Of a DNA stretch of 64,000 nucleotides, positions 47,434-58,742 are shown piece after piece. The notes below the pieces were generated by a model. The model ran no database searches, was not told the DNA's origin, and saw only the letters and a program-made list of their open reading frames with translations. The translations under genes were made by a program, and so were the position numbers. Source of the DNA: Planctomycetota bacterium (GTDB lineage: Bacteria; Planctomycetota; Phycisphaerae; UBA1845; UTPLA1); assembly GCA_016712275.1 (NCBI GenBank), contig JADJRI010000028.1, positions 4,973 to 68,972 of the forward strand, written 5' to 3'. Numbering within the stretch: position 1 is the first letter of the stretch; each line of letters opens with the position of its first letter.

Positions 47434-50400
47434 ATGTTCAAGAAACTTCTGGCGGGTTACAAGAGTCTACCGCCGGAAATTCGAATCGTTCTGGCGATGG
47501 CCGGGTTGGGTTCTCCCTACGGCGCGTTCGAGCTACTGCGCCTCATTTTCCCCGGCAAAGTACGCGCCAATTGATATTCGGCGTCGTCGGCGTCATGTTC
47601 CTGCTGGCCGGCGTCAGCTTCCTCGCCGTCAAACTGTTCGGCTGGAAGAAGAACAAAAGGCCAACAAGCTCGGCGGCGATCTGGCTCGCCAGGATGCGAC
47701 CGGCCCGGTCTCGATGGACGTTCGGGCCGCCATCAAGTCAAACAACGAGAAATTCTTCACCGCCATCCGCGAGATGAAGAAGAATCTGAATGTCAACGTC
47801 TATGACCTGCCGTGGTACATCGTCATCGGTGATTCGGGCTGCGGAAAAACGAAACTCATCAACGAAGGCGGCCTCACCTTTTCCACCGGCAAGCCCGAAG
47901 GCTATCAGCTCGGCACGCTGAATTACAACTGGTGGTTCACTGAAGACGCCATTTTCGTGGATATGGCCGGCCGATTGTGCAACCCACAGGATGATGCCGA
48001 TCACAAGGAGTGGCAGGCATTTCTCGAGACCGTTTCGAAGGGTCGAAAGGGCTATCCGATCAACGGCGCGATCGTCGCCGTCTCCGCGGAGCACCTCCTT
48101 CAGGATTCCCCCGAAAAACACGAACAGGATGCCAACACCGCATTGGAGCGGCTGCGAGAGCTTCAAACGAAACTGGGCGTCACGTTCGCGACCTATCTGG
48201 TGGTCACCAAGTGCGACAAAATCCTCGGCTTTATGCAGTTCTTCGACCGCGCCGAGCGCGACATCAGTTTCCGCAATCAGATTTTCGGCTGGTCCAAGCC
48301 GGGGCCGTTCAACGAACTGTATGATCCGGAAAAATTCACCGACGACTTCGATAATCTCTACACGCGGCTGAACGAACTGCGCATTCGCAGGCTCAACGAC
48401 GATGCCGAGGAGCATGAGCTCGGAATGGCGTACAGCTTTCCGAGGAATTCCGCGAATTGCGCGAGCCCCTGCAGACCTACACGCGCACCCTGTTTCCCAT
48501 GATCAAACAGGCCCGTGTCGTTAAAAACCTCATCTTTCGCGGCGTTTACTTCACGACCGCAACGCAGCGGGGCTCGGTCATTCTGAAGCACCTTGCCGAG
48601 CGCATGGGCAACGATTCCGCCCAGAACATTCCCACCCTGGAAGAGCTTTATCCGAAGCCCCGCGCCCACTTCATTAAGGATCTCTTCTTCCGAAAGGTCT
48701 TCAAGGAATTCGGACTCGTCTTTCGCAATGAGCAGGAAGCCGCAAAGCACCAGAAACTGGCGAAGCTTTTGCGCACGGCGAGCATTGTCGTCACCGTCGT
48801 GGTGCTGGCATCGCTGGCTTACGGCTTTACGAAATTCGACAGCCTGATCGGCAAGGCCCGCGCGATGGTCATTGCGTCCATGAATGACAAGGGCGAGCCC
48901 GGTCCGGCGCCCGTGGTTGCCGCGTCAGGTGTTGAGACGGATGCATTAAAAGCGTGCATCGACATTTCAAAATACCGGCAGGACCTGATCGACAACCCGT
49001 GGGCCGCCCGCCTTCTTTCGCTTTTCTGGGACAGCGGAAAGCCCGTCCGCGATCTTCAGTCGATTCGCGCCGGCCTGTTTGAAGAGGCCGTGTTGCGTCC
49101 TGCCCTGAGACAGGTCGATGAAGCGCTGCGTGCCGCGAAAATCGGCGAGTATGGCGATTCAAAGGACCATGCCGAACGGGCCGAACGTTTTCGCAAGTGT
49201 CTTGTCGTTTACCTCAGGCTTGCATCCTATCGCGATCGCGAGGGCGAACAGCCGTCTCTTGAACAGCGCGATTACGACTCTCTCTTTTCCATCGTAAAGA
49301 CCAAAAGCTCTGACAAAGGGGATGTCATTGGCCTGGTCTCCTGGGATCAATTCATGTCGGAGCTTGGGCAATACATCGCCCAGTGCAGCCAGGATGCCAA
49401 CCTCAACGCCTCAAATCTGCTGAAGCGTCCCGGGTTTTCGCCGGACGAAACGCTGCTGGCGGCCCTTGAAGCCTATCGAAGATACCTGCTTCCGTTGGCA
49501 CGCATGGACGAGACCCATCCGGATGCGTCCGTCAAGAAATTGATGCTCGTCAAGAAATCGTGCAGCGACATTGAAACGGCCTACGCAAACATCTTGGTGC
49601 TCAGCGACACCGAAGTGGAGAGCCGAAGAGATCTCGAGGCACTGCGCGAAGAATATGCGAAACTGCATACGCGCTTGGCCGGTGCCTTTGACAACTGTCG
49701 CTGGGAGGAATCGAAGGGCGATCTGGGCCAGCGCGGCGAGCCGCTGGAAACGCTGGCGGCCGCGCTATCGCGGGTTCGGGAAAAGCACTGGGTCTCAGCC
49801 CAGCGGGATTTTCATTTTGCATTCACCGGCCGCGATTTGTCCGGAACGCGTGCAAGTTCCGACGCGACAAACGCAAGTTCCAGCGCTCAGGAATCGGCAA
49901 CGGGCAGCGCCGCGAAAGACACATCGGAACGACAGAGGATTCTTCGATCCATCGGCATGATCGCCTCGCCCCCGGTCGGTGCGCCGGAAGAGGACTCGTG
50001 CCTGGACCGAATCGTCAAACGCGGCCTTGGAGAGCTGGGCCTGCTGAATACCGCCAATATCAAGGAGGGCGCGACGCTAGCGGAATTGGTGTTGGAAATC
50101 CCGGCCCTGTATCCGGGAATACTTGACCCCATTCGTTCGGGTGACAAAGATCCGGCACGTGTCTTCGGCCTCAAATTGACGCCCGATGCGGAGACCGTTC
50201 GCGCCAAGCTCGATCAAATGAACGCGACGCTCGCGAAATTGGCGACGGCTTCGGAAACAGAAGCGAGCCGAGCCGCGCTTCGAGCCTGCATCGACAAAGT
50301 CATCGACGCCGGCAACGCCGTGATTGACCTCCAGGAAAAGCCGGTCGTGGTTCAATTGCAGGGCGATCATCAACAATTTTGGAAACCCGAGGAGCTGGCG

Positions 50401-52299
50401 GAATTGATGACAAGCCAGGCCTCGCTGGTCGCGCGGGCTCAGATGACGGACGCGCTGGCCATCACGTCCGCAAGCCTGGGCAACTGCACGAAGTCCGAGT
50501 GGGGCCTTGCCGAATTGGTCGATGGCTACGAAAAACCCATCAAGAGCCAATATGTCATCGCGAAACCCAAACTGACGGATCGAACCGCCGTGGCCGACGA
50601 TTCGGCGCGCAAAACGACCGAACGAAAGCCCGGCAAGCGGCGCTTCGGCCGGGATCGGTCGAACGACCGGAGAGAGCCGGCTGACATAGAGCCGGTCGAA
50701 GCTCCGGCCGAAGATTCATCGGATGCCGTTCCGCGCTGCGCGACGCGCGCTTTCCTCGCCGGTATTGCTTTGGAAGTCTATGACCTCAAGGGCGTCCTGC
50801 AGGACGTTCGGCAGGGCGATTATCTCCCCGAAGGCGATGAGGATCTGGTAAAGCGGTGTCGCAGCGCCGTCAGTAAGGCGGAGGAAAAATACTTTGACAC
50901 TTATTTTGCCATGTGGAAGGGCGCCTATGACCGGGCGGGCCTGCGGTTTGCATCACGTGTCAAGGGCAACAAGGACTGGGGCTCCATTCGAAACGACGTT
51001 CGTTCCTTCCGGCAAAACATCAAGGATGAGCTGGAGGGGCTGATCGCTTCGCTATTCGAAAATGTCGTCTGGCCCGAACGCGGATTGACCATGAGTGGCG
51101 ACGATGCCCACTTGTTGCGCGAGGCGAGAAACAAGTCGTGGAAGGAAACGCGATTCGTCGCCGCCATAATGGATGCGCCGGAGCGCGGCGCCGAAAAACC
51201 CTGGAGCGACATGGCCCGCGACATCGGCAAGGGCTGGGATGCCTTTGCCGCGGCAGTCGGCTCCTATGAGGACCTGCCCAGCGACTACTCCAATGAAATG
51301 CTCCCGCCGGTGAAGCCCATGGTCTGGCGAATTGTGGATGAGGTCATTCAGCGCAAGCTGGACGATCTGAAATTCATGCGCGACATGCTCGAAATCGTGC
51401 AGGATTGCCAGAATGCCGCCGATGGCGAAGTGCATCGCCGGCTGATTGCTTTGCAGGATGGCTTCTCATTCAAGATGGAGACGCTTCCCTACGAGTCGCC
51501 GGATTTCACCGGCAAGGTCATCGATGCCGGAAAGTTCTCCCTCTTTCTGCGGAACATTCGAACGGCCAAGACCGTTCTCGAGCCCCTCGATCGCGATCTT
51601 CCGAATTATGCACTGCGAAACCGATTGTATTTTGCATGTGCCCAATGGGAAAAGTTCATCAAGCCGAATGACAAGCCGGCTTTCAGCGAACCGCTGTCGA
51701 TAACCATCAAGTATGATCCCAGTTACAAATCCAATACCCACCTGAAGCGGCGCTGGATCGACGCGGCAAATGCCTCGGAATGGAAAGGCAACAAGCCCGA
51801 TACGAATCCCCCCAACATGTTCGATGACGCTCAGTTCCTGATTGGTTTGCGCCCCGATACCGAAACAGGCGGCGAAATGATTGCCGTTTCGGTGGAAGGC
51901 AGTCAGGGGGTAAGATGCAAGTGGGACTGGCCAACGGGCTCCACGACGTATTCCAAAGCGAAGATTCAGCTTCACGCAAGCGGTGAGCGCAGCAATGTCA
52001 ACGTTAAGGACATGTCATCCGCTGAATTGGGACAGGTCGATCGGCTGCTACTCCCCGCGGTGTTGGAACAGATGGGTTTCCCCGAGGACAATGAGCGAAC
52101 CGAATGGAGCATCGCGCTCGGGTGGGATCTCCTGCGAATGTACGAAGCGCGCGGCGATTCACTCTCGGCCGGCGAGATTCGCTCACTCAAACCCGAGGAT
52201 CGGGTGGTCGGGACGATGTTTGTCTTGAAGCTCGATCGGAATCTTCCGCCGGCCATTGAATGCCTGAAGCCGGCACCGTCCACATCGTCTCCTCAATAG
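47434..52299 (+). CDS. tssM: T6SS inner-membrane protein TssM (IcmF family; three frameshifts)
   Basis: About 1,620 residues when joined. The N-terminus (from ATG 47434 after AGAGG) has short helices including TRQLIFGVVGVMFLLAGVSFLAV. The cytoplasmic GTPase-like domain has Walker A GDSGCGKT at about residue 130 and FVDMAG and TKCD motifs. A further membrane helix TASIVVTVVVLASLAYGF precedes the long periplasmic part with PRAHFIKDLFFRKVFKE just before it, as in IcmF. The C-terminus holds the TssJ-binding beta domain (PLSITIKYDPSYKSN, SVEGSQGVRCKWDWP). The frame changes near 47575, 47660 and 48440; each half matches IcmF, so the protein is probably intact in the cell. Confidence 0.93.
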
Positions 52300-52372
52300 C
52301 AGGGCGGTCCGGACGGGGTTTGTCGTATTGTGTGCCGTGTGTTTGTCAGTTTGACTGAAGTAGGTGGCAATC

Positions 52373-53418
52373 ATGGGTTGGACAGACCTCTTCAAATCGA
52401 AGAAGTCGGTGGACCTGAAGCCGGATGCCCGGATTCGGTGGTTCGGCAAGTTGCCGACGTATGCGGATTACTACACATTCCCAACCGATGTCGAATGGGC
52501 CACCGAATTCAATGAATGGGTGCTCAAGGGATATGAGGTTTACCACACCCGCCAGAATTCGCAGACAGGTTCGCCCGGCGATAACCATCGATCGACCGGC
52601 GAGCGACTTCCCTTGGCAGGCTGTGTGCTTCGACTGCCCAAATCCGGCATGACCGCGTTTGCTTCGATTCAGGACTATGGCGGCGACATGCGCGGCCGTC
52701 ACTTTCCAATTTGCTTTTATTCGGCGTTTCCAAGCGGCCCTTGGCCGGCGCCGGAGAGCAATTCAATATGGCCGGCACTGGGCCTGGTCGAAACGTTGAT
52801 GAACCTTCGCGAGGAAATCCTGAAGCTCTTTCGATCGCCCGGCCGGTTTGAATCTCGATTTGGTGATCGCGAAGTTGATTTCAGCGGACTGAGCGAGAAC
52901 AAAACTGATGACTCGTGGCGCGCACGGCTCGCACCATGGTCTTCGCGGAGTGGTTTGATGCCGTAAAGCCAGCACTAAAGTTCGACGACGCGGCGGCCTG
53001 GTGCGGCGCCATTGAAAAATGGGGCAAGGGAATCAAAACGCATGATTCTGATTCATTCGAGCCAACATTTCGCTTTCCGCTTGCCTTGAATATGCCGATC
53101 GATCCGCAGATCGCCGGCTGGATTCGATGGCTGGAGCGCAAGATGAATTTGAAGGAGCGTTTTTTGTCGCTCCTGTTTACCACCGGTGGGAAAAACGATG
53201 TCGGGTATTTTACGGTCATTGCCCGCCCTTTGGTTTCAGAGGATTTCCTGCTGATCACGGCGCAGGCCGGCAATTTGTCGTACCTCGATGATCTGACCGC
53301 CATTTCGCCGCAGGACGCGCCCGAATGGAACGCCACCTGCTTCATGGGAGTCGTTTGTGGACGAGGGTTGATTGGTCGGGTCGTCGTGATAATGGAGTGC
53401 GCGCCCGGCAGTGCTTGA
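52373..53418 (+). CDS. tagF: T6SS-associated TagF-like protein (frameshifted)
   Basis: About 347 residues. The TagF N-terminal domain is marked by RWFGKLPTYADYYTF (family pattern GKLPxxGDF), the later PLAGCVLRLPKSGM and RHFPICFY. TagF is a negative post-translational regulator of T6SS in Pseudomonas. The C-terminal half after the frame break (near 52930, joining SWRARLA to MVFAEWFDAVKPAL) is a second domain of unknown kind. The start is ATG 52373 with GTAGGTGG upstream. It follows tssM after 73 bases. The last residues may be affected by another indel near 53340-53400, because an overlapping frame stays open to 53516. Confidence 0.8.
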
Positions 53419-53668
53419 CATCGGGTCTAGCGCCGCTAATGTCAGTGGAGTTGATGTTGGCGAGACAGGATCCATCAATAATCGCCATCGGCCGCACTTC
53501 TGAAAGTCGCCTTTGACGAATCAATTTTGGATATGCGCTTCGGAATCGTATATGCCGCAGCGGATTTCGTTGTAATGGCCAGTATGTTTCTGATTGGTGA
53601 GGTTCGCATGGATGCGAGCATCAAGAGTTGCGACCTTCACCGAATGCCGCGGCATGTAGGGAGTCGCC

Positions 53669-55234
53669 ATGTCTAACTTCGACGAAGCCTCCATACTCGC
53701 GCTCGCGACCGAGCCCATTGCCGGCGCGGCCGCCACCGGCATCGATGCCGCCGATGATGAAAACTACATTCTTGTTCTCTCCGAACTGAATCGCATCGGT
53801 CGAATCGAAGGTGACCCGCCGAATTGGTTTAACATTGTTCAAGGCGCGACCAACGTTCTTCAAAGAAAATCGAAGGATGTTGAAATGGCCGCGGCCATGG
53901 GATACGCACTTTTTAAGCTGCATGGGTACACCGGGCTCGCCGGCGCGCTAAAATTGCTGACCGATTTGTGCACGAACTTCTGGGACGGCCTGTTTCCCGA
54001 AAGACCCCGAAGGCGAAAAGCCAGAATCGAATCGCTCACCGAAGCCATGGTTGAAGGCGGCTGGTTTAAGGAGTCGCCGCCCAAACCAAACGAATTCGAC
54101 GCCGTCGATTCATGCGTCGCTCGAATCGGCGAATTAACGACTGTCATCACCGAGAAAATGGCGGACGACCCGCCTGACTTCAGCAAATGCACCCGGGCGT
54201 TGAAGGAGCTTGCCGCCAAACGCCCGAAGCCTGCCGAAGCCGCGGCACCCGCCGCATCGGCCTCGCCCGCCGGGGGCGGAGGAGGCGGCGAACCATTGCC
54301 GCCCGTCGGCGAGCCGGCCAACACCAACGCGGCGGAAAGTCAAATCCTGACGATTTGCACCTACATCAGAAAGGCCGAACCGACCAATCCGCTGCCTTAC
54401 GCCATCGTCCGGCTGACGAAATGGGCCATGATGAGCCTGCCGACGTCGGATGATGCGAAGTATCAGATTCCCCCTCCGGAAGCCACGGTGATCGATGCGG
54501 CTCAGCACCAGGCGGCCAACGGAATGTGGGACTACCTGCTGAATTCCGCCGAAAGCGCGTTTCGTACGCAGGACCCCCTGTGGCTTGATTTGCAGCGATA
54601 TTCATGCATGGCCATGGCCGGGTTGGGCCCGCAATATGAAAACGCACGTCAGTCGATCATGACGATCACCGGCGGATTGGTCCGCAAGTTGGGATCGGGC
54701 CTCTTCGAGCTCCGATTTAGGAGCGGCACACCTTTGTGCGGCGGCGATACCAAGATGTGGATCGAATCTGAAGTTGCATCGGCCGGTTCGGGCGGCGGCG
54801 GTGGCGGCGGCGCAGGTCAAAGCAACGGAAAGTTGACCGAAGCATCCGATACCGCGCGAAAGCTGGCGGGTTCTGGTAAACTGAAAGAGGCCGTGGCAGC
54901 GCTTCAGGAAGGGCTGTCCGTATGCACTCAGCGACGCGATCGATTCTTGTGGCGATTACGAATCGCGCAATTGTGTTTCGACGCGCAGCGGATACAGTTA
55001 GCGTTGCCGCTGCTTGAAGAATGTTGTGAAGATGTAAAACGGCATCGCATCGATGAGTGGGAGCCGTCTGTGGCCGTCGAAGCGGCACAAACGCTCTATC
55101 GATGTCGCAAGGCCCATGCCGTTCTGATGAAGGATCCTGCACCGGAGCTCGTGCCCGGTGTTCGTGAGAGTTTTGCGTGGCTGTGCCAGCTGGACCCATC
55201 GGCGGCCCTGGCAGTTGAGCCGAGTGGTAAATGA
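53669..55234 (+). CDS. tssA: T6SS protein TssA (ImpA N-terminal family)
   Basis: A 521-residue protein. The ImpA-type N-terminus is clear: GAAATGIDAADDENYILVLSELN (D-D-E acidic start), WFNIVQGATNVLQRKSKDVEMAAAMGYALFKLHG, and LKLLTDLCTNFWDGLFPERPRRRKARIE, the best-conserved TssA block. The middle is a disordered Ala/Pro/Gly linker (about 185-215). The C-terminal region is helical. TssA primes and caps the sheath and tube during polymerisation. It is upstream of tssB by 36 bases. Confidence 0.92.
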   Translation: MSNFDEASILALATEPIAGAAATGIDAADDENYILVLSELNRIGRIEGDPPNWFNIVQGATNVLQRKSKDVEMAAAMGYALFKLHGYTGLAGALKLLTDLCTNFWDGLFPERPRRRKARIESLTEAMVEGGWFKESPPKPNEFDAVDSCVARIGELTTVITEKMADDPPDFSKCTRALKELAAKRPKPAEAAAPAASASPAGGGGGGEPLPPVGEPANTNAAESQILTICTYIRKAEPTNPLPYAIVRLTKWAMMSLPTSDDAKYQIPPPEATVIDAAQHQAANGMWDYLLNSAESAFRTQDPLWLDLQRYSCMAMAGLGPQYENARQSIMTITGGLVRKLGSGLFELRFRSGTPLCGGDTKMWIESEVASAGSGGGGGGGAGQSNGKLTEASDTARKLAGSGKLKEAVAALQEGLSVCTQRRDRFLWRLRIAQLCFDAQRIQLALPLLEECCEDVKRHRIDEWEPSVAVEAAQTLYRCRKAHAVLMKDPAPELVPGVRESFAWLCQLDPSAALAVEPSGK

Positions 55235-55270
55235 TCATGTTGTTGCGACAGTCGCAGAGGGAGTCCGCGT

Positions 55271-55762
55271 ATGGCAAAAGGACCGTCGAAAGCGCGTGAA
55301 TCGCGTGTGAATATCGTAATTTCCGACCGCCTGCGCGGCGGCGCGGAGCCCGAGTTGCCGTTCCGCATGCTTGTCATGGGCGATTACACGCTCAAGCAGG
55401 ACAAGCGCCCGGTCGAGGCACGGCAGCCGCTCGACATCAACAAATCGAATTTCGATTCGGTGATGCAGAGTTTCAATTTGTCGATGGACTTGACGGTTCC
55501 CGATCAGATCAGCGGTGTCGGCGAAATGCCGGTCTCGTTGAAGTTCGGTACGCTCAAGGACTTTCGCCCCGAATCAATTGCAAGGCAGGTTCCCCAACTG
55601 AAAAACCTGCTCGAGCTGCGCGAGGCCATCAAGGCGTTGCGTCCGGTCATGGGCGACAAGGCCAAGGTTCAAAAACTCATGGAAACCATCAAGGATCCCG
55701 CGACCCGCGAGCAAATCATGAAGCTCATTGGTCAGGGCGAAGGCCAGGCGCCTGCGAGCTGA
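55271..55762 (+). CDS. tssB: T6SS contractile sheath small subunit TssB
   Basis: A 163-residue sheath subunit that pairs with TssC. The VipA/TssB pattern is present: RVNIVISDRLRGG near the start, LPFRMLVMGDYTLKQD, the NKSNFDSVMQSFNLSMDLTVPD block and LKFGTLKDFRPESIARQVPQLKNLLELR. Normal length. It starts 36 bases after tssA and 86 bases before tssC. Confidence 0.97.
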   Translation: MAKGPSKARESRVNIVISDRLRGGAEPELPFRMLVMGDYTLKQDKRPVEARQPLDINKSNFDSVMQSFNLSMDLTVPDQISGVGEMPVSLKFGTLKDFRPESIARQVPQLKNLLELREAIKALRPVMGDKAKVQKLMETIKDPATREQIMKLIGQGEGQAPAS

Positions 55763-55848
55763 ATCGCCGAAGCGGTTTGTTTCGAGTGAGCGTGAAGGAT
55801 TTCGAATATTGACGCATAAGACATGCGCGGATTCGTGGAGGATAGACA

Positions 55849-57336
55849 ATGGCAGATGCACCCCAAGCACAGGCCGCCGGCGCGGCAGAAACGGTCGATA
55901 CCACCGCGGTAGACGCGTTGATCGATCAACTTGATCTGGATCACGAGTATCAAGACCTTTACCGAAAGGGTCTCGCGGGCATTGTTCAGAAGGCCGCCGG
56001 GCTCGACCTGAACAAGTTCACCATCAACAAGCAGGTTGTTGACGATTTCATTTCCGAGATCGATCAGCAACTGAGTTCCCAGGTCAACGCGATCTTGCAC
56101 AACGAGCAATTCCAAAAGCTCGAGTCGTCCTGGCGAAGTCTCTGGTATCTCGTCGACAACACGGAATTTCGCCAGAACATCCGCATTGAGGTGCTCAACG
56201 CCTCCAAGAACGACCTCCTGGAGGATTTCCAGGATTGCAAGGACTGGCACAAGTCCGGCCTGTTCAAAACCGTCTATCGCGATCAATACAACACATTCGG
56301 CGGAAAGCCCTATGGTTTAATGGTCGGAAATTTCGATTTTGACAATCGCAATCCCGAAGTCGAACTTCTGAGCGAGATTTCGCGCGTCGCGGCCGTCGCC
56401 AAGTGCCCGTTCATTGGCGCAGTCGGCTCGACCATGTTCGGCAAGAAGGAAAACTCCTTCGTCGGTCTGCCGCGCATGGCGGAAATGTACGAAATCTTCG
56501 AGCAGCCGCAGTACACCAAGTGGAACGCCTTCCGCGATTCCGACGATGCCCGATACATCAGCCTGGCCATGCCGCGGTTCCTGCTTCGCAAGCCCTACAC
56601 CATTGAAGATCAAGACGTAAAAGACTTTACCTTTGAGGAAGACGTGCGGGCAGAGCATCACGATCGGTATCTCTGGGGCAACGCCGCATTTGCGCTGGCG
56701 GGCCGCATGACCGAGAGTTTTGCGAAATACGGCTGGTACAACAGCATGGTCGGTCCGAACAGCGGAGGCGCGGTGCCCAATCTTCCGCTACATCAATACG
56801 AGGCGACCGGTCAGGTCCAGACCAAGATTCCGACCGAAACCCTCATTTCAGAAGATATGGACGTGGATTTGTGCAACTTCGGTTTCACGCCATTGGTCAT
56901 GCGCAAGGGCAGCGACAACGCCGCCTTCTTCGACGCTCCGTCAGTGCGCCGCGTACCGAAGTTCCCGGACACGGCCGAAGGCAAGGAGGACGAAACACGG
57001 TTCCGGCTCGGTTCGGCCATGCCATACCTGATGATTCAGTGTCGCATCGCCCACTTCATGAAGGTCATCTGGCGCGAGAACATGGGTCGCGTCATGGATG
57101 CCCAGAAGATGACCGACGAAATCGAAAAGTGGCTCAAGCAGTATTGCCGCCAGGGTTCGCTGGACGACGAATTGGTTGCCAAGTATCCGCTGAAGGAAAT
57201 CGCGGTAACGGCGACGCCCGTTCCCGGCAAGCCCGGCATGTTCAAGTCGGAAGTGCAGATGATTCCGCACTTCAAACTGAAGGGCGTCGAGATTCAGTTG
57301 TCGATGGTGGGGCAGTTCGACCCGCCGCCGGCCTGA
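55849..57336 (+). CDS. tssC: T6SS contractile sheath large subunit TssC
   Basis: A 495-residue sheath subunit containing the ClpV-recognised domain. Hallmarks are LESSWRSLWYLVDNTEF, VEVLNASKNDLLEDF-type region, GKPYGLMVGNFDFDNRNPEVELL, CPFIGAVGSTMFGKKENSFV, FAKYGWYNSMVGPNSGG and GFTPLVMRKGSDNAAFFDA. TssB and TssC form the contractile cylinder that fires the Hcp tube. The ATG at 55849 follows GGAGGATAG. After it lies a 282-base gap before hcp, the longest gap in the operon besides that before tssA. Confidence 0.98.
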   Translation: MADAPQAQAAGAAETVDTTAVDALIDQLDLDHEYQDLYRKGLAGIVQKAAGLDLNKFTINKQVVDDFISEIDQQLSSQVNAILHNEQFQKLESSWRSLWYLVDNTEFRQNIRIEVLNASKNDLLEDFQDCKDWHKSGLFKTVYRDQYNTFGGKPYGLMVGNFDFDNRNPEVELLSEISRVAAVAKCPFIGAVGSTMFGKKENSFVGLPRMAEMYEIFEQPQYTKWNAFRDSDDARYISLAMPRFLLRKPYTIEDQDVKDFTFEEDVRAEHHDRYLWGNAAFALAGRMTESFAKYGWYNSMVGPNSGGAVPNLPLHQYEATGQVQTKIPTETLISEDMDVDLCNFGFTPLVMRKGSDNAAFFDAPSVRRVPKFPDTAEGKEDETRFRLGSAMPYLMIQCRIAHFMKVIWRENMGRVMDAQKMTDEIEKWLKQYCRQGSLDDELVAKYPLKEIAVTATPVPGKPGMFKSEVQMIPHFKLKGVEIQLSMVGQFDPPPA

Positions 57337-57618
57337 TGGAGTTTGCAGAAGGAGAAATACAGCGGAAATTTTCAACTGCTCCGTTTCTCAGAGATAAAAA
57401 AAGCCATTTCCACGGTTTTTACGTCTCATAGTACGGAGTCATGGGCTATGTTTATGCGTGCCGGTTGAGAGGGTCGCCCGGCTATGTTTTGCGGCCCGTT
57501 TCAGACAGTTGTTCGTTGAGGAAAAGGACAGGCGAGGTTCGGCCTTTGCGTGTCGAAGTCCGGAATCCCGCGTGGTGTTTCCGGCGAATAGCACCGTCAA
57601 TTAGAGGGAGATCGAGTC

Positions 57619-58095
57619 ATGCCAACACCGTGTAATCTTTTTGTTGCGGAGTATCCGGGTTCATCTGAAAAGGACAACCGGGCGGATACGATCGACGTTT
57701 TCGAAATTGAGCATTATCTGCACCAGCCGATTCGGGAAGAAGACGGCATGCCTTCCGGCGTGCGCGTTCACAGCCCGCTTCGCGTGGTCTGCCAGATCGA
57801 CAAGGCGACACCGGGCCTCCACAAGGCGCTTTGCACCGCCCAAAACCTGAAGTCGGCCCGCCTGGATTTCTACCGAATCGATCCAAAGAGTCGGCAGGAG
57901 CAGAAGTACTACACGATCACCCTGACAAATGCCCGGGTGGTCGATATTCGGCCTTACATGCCCATGAGCTTCGTGCCGACCAACGAGCCTTATCGCCACA
58001 TGGTCCAGTACAGCTTCACTTATGAAAGCATTGAGTGGAACTGGATGCCGGACAGTGCGGTTGAAATGGATGCCTGGCGCTCGCCGGGTGGTTGA
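57619..58095 (+). CDS. hcp: T6SS tube protein Hcp (TssD)
   Basis: A 158-residue ring-forming tube protein. Family features: the beta-barrel start NLFVAEYPGSSEKDN, DVFEIEHYLHQPI, the exchange-loop region KATPGLHKALCTAQNLKSARLDFYR, YYTITLTNARVVDIRPYMP and the closing VQYSFTYESIEWNW. No C-terminal effector fusion. Start ATG 57619 is preceded by AGGGAGATCGAGTC. The 282-base upstream gap could hold a separate hcp promoter, as in many T6SS loci, but no box was identified. Confidence 0.95.
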   Translation: MPTPCNLFVAEYPGSSEKDNRADTIDVFEIEHYLHQPIREEDGMPSGVRVHSPLRVVCQIDKATPGLHKALCTAQNLKSARLDFYRIDPKSRQEQKYYTITLTNARVVDIRPYMPMSFVPTNEPYRHMVQYSFTYESIEWNWMPDSAVEMDAWRSPGG

Positions 58096-58268
58096 TCGGC
58101 ACACGGTGCTGGAATCGTCGGACGCATTCAGTCGCGCCATCGCGCACGCGCTTGGCGTGCGCGATGGCCGCTTTTGTTTTCGATTGTTCTGTGCCGAGGG
58201 TGCAACTGTCTTTCGCTAATGGTTAGATGTCGCCGACCGGGTGATGTTGTCGTTGGAGCCGCGAGCAC

Positions 58269-58698
58269 ATGGGCCGCGAGAAAACGCTGCTTGAAAGATT
58301 GTCTGAAAGGGGGCTCGGGGGCGCGTGGCATTCAGACCGGCACCACCGTCGAGAATCTGGATGAGTTGCTCGAATCCGTACGCAAGAATCTCGGTCGTTT
58401 GCTCAATGCGCGGCAGGGTATGTGCGAAACCGTCCCCGATTACGGCCTGCCGGCGCTGACGGATCTGACGATCGGCACGACGGATTACCTTCGAAAGCTG
58501 CTCGATAGCATTCGCGACACGATCGAGCGCTACGAGCCGCGTCTGCGAAGCGTTCGCGTTTCCCTTCGCGAGGAAGACAGTAGCAACACCAAGAAGGTGT
58601 TTCGCGTCGAGGGCATGCTGGTGTCGAAATCGGGCGAGCACCGGGTCTGGTATGACACGGCGGTCCGTGCATCCGGGCGATTCGACATTGATGGTTAA
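58269..58698 (+). CDS. tssE: T6SS baseplate protein TssE (gp25-like; frameshifted)
   Basis: About 142 residues. The start ATG 58269 gives MGREKTLLERLSERG, which is the usual TssE opening. Within the G-rich run near 58312-58322 the frame moves by one base to RGIQTGTTVENLDELLESVRKNLGRLLNARQGMCETVPDYGLPAL. That block, with the NARQG and PDYGLP motifs, is diagnostic for the gp25/TssE family, as is the closing beta part RVSLREEDSS. TssE is the sheath-initiation wedge subunit. A caller ignoring the indel would use a start inside the intergenic space at 58174. Confidence 0.9.
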
Positions 58699-58742
58699 TC
58701 GGAATTGGAATTTGTTCCCAGTCGTGCAGCGAGAGCCTGATT

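Noticed and set aside
47434..48520. Programmed frameshifting in tssM
   Set aside because: Three shifts in different directions with no slippery heptamer plus downstream structure, and similar breaks in many unrelated genes, point to sequence error.
53419..53668. A separate small gene between tagF and tssA
   Set aside because: The only frame (about 53325-53516) overlaps tagF, has no ribosome site and looks like either an off-frame end of tagF or noise.
57337..57618. A small RNA or extra gene between tssC and hcp
   Set aside because: No convincing open frame, hairpin with T-tract or promoter pair is visible. It is treated as a leader region for hcp.
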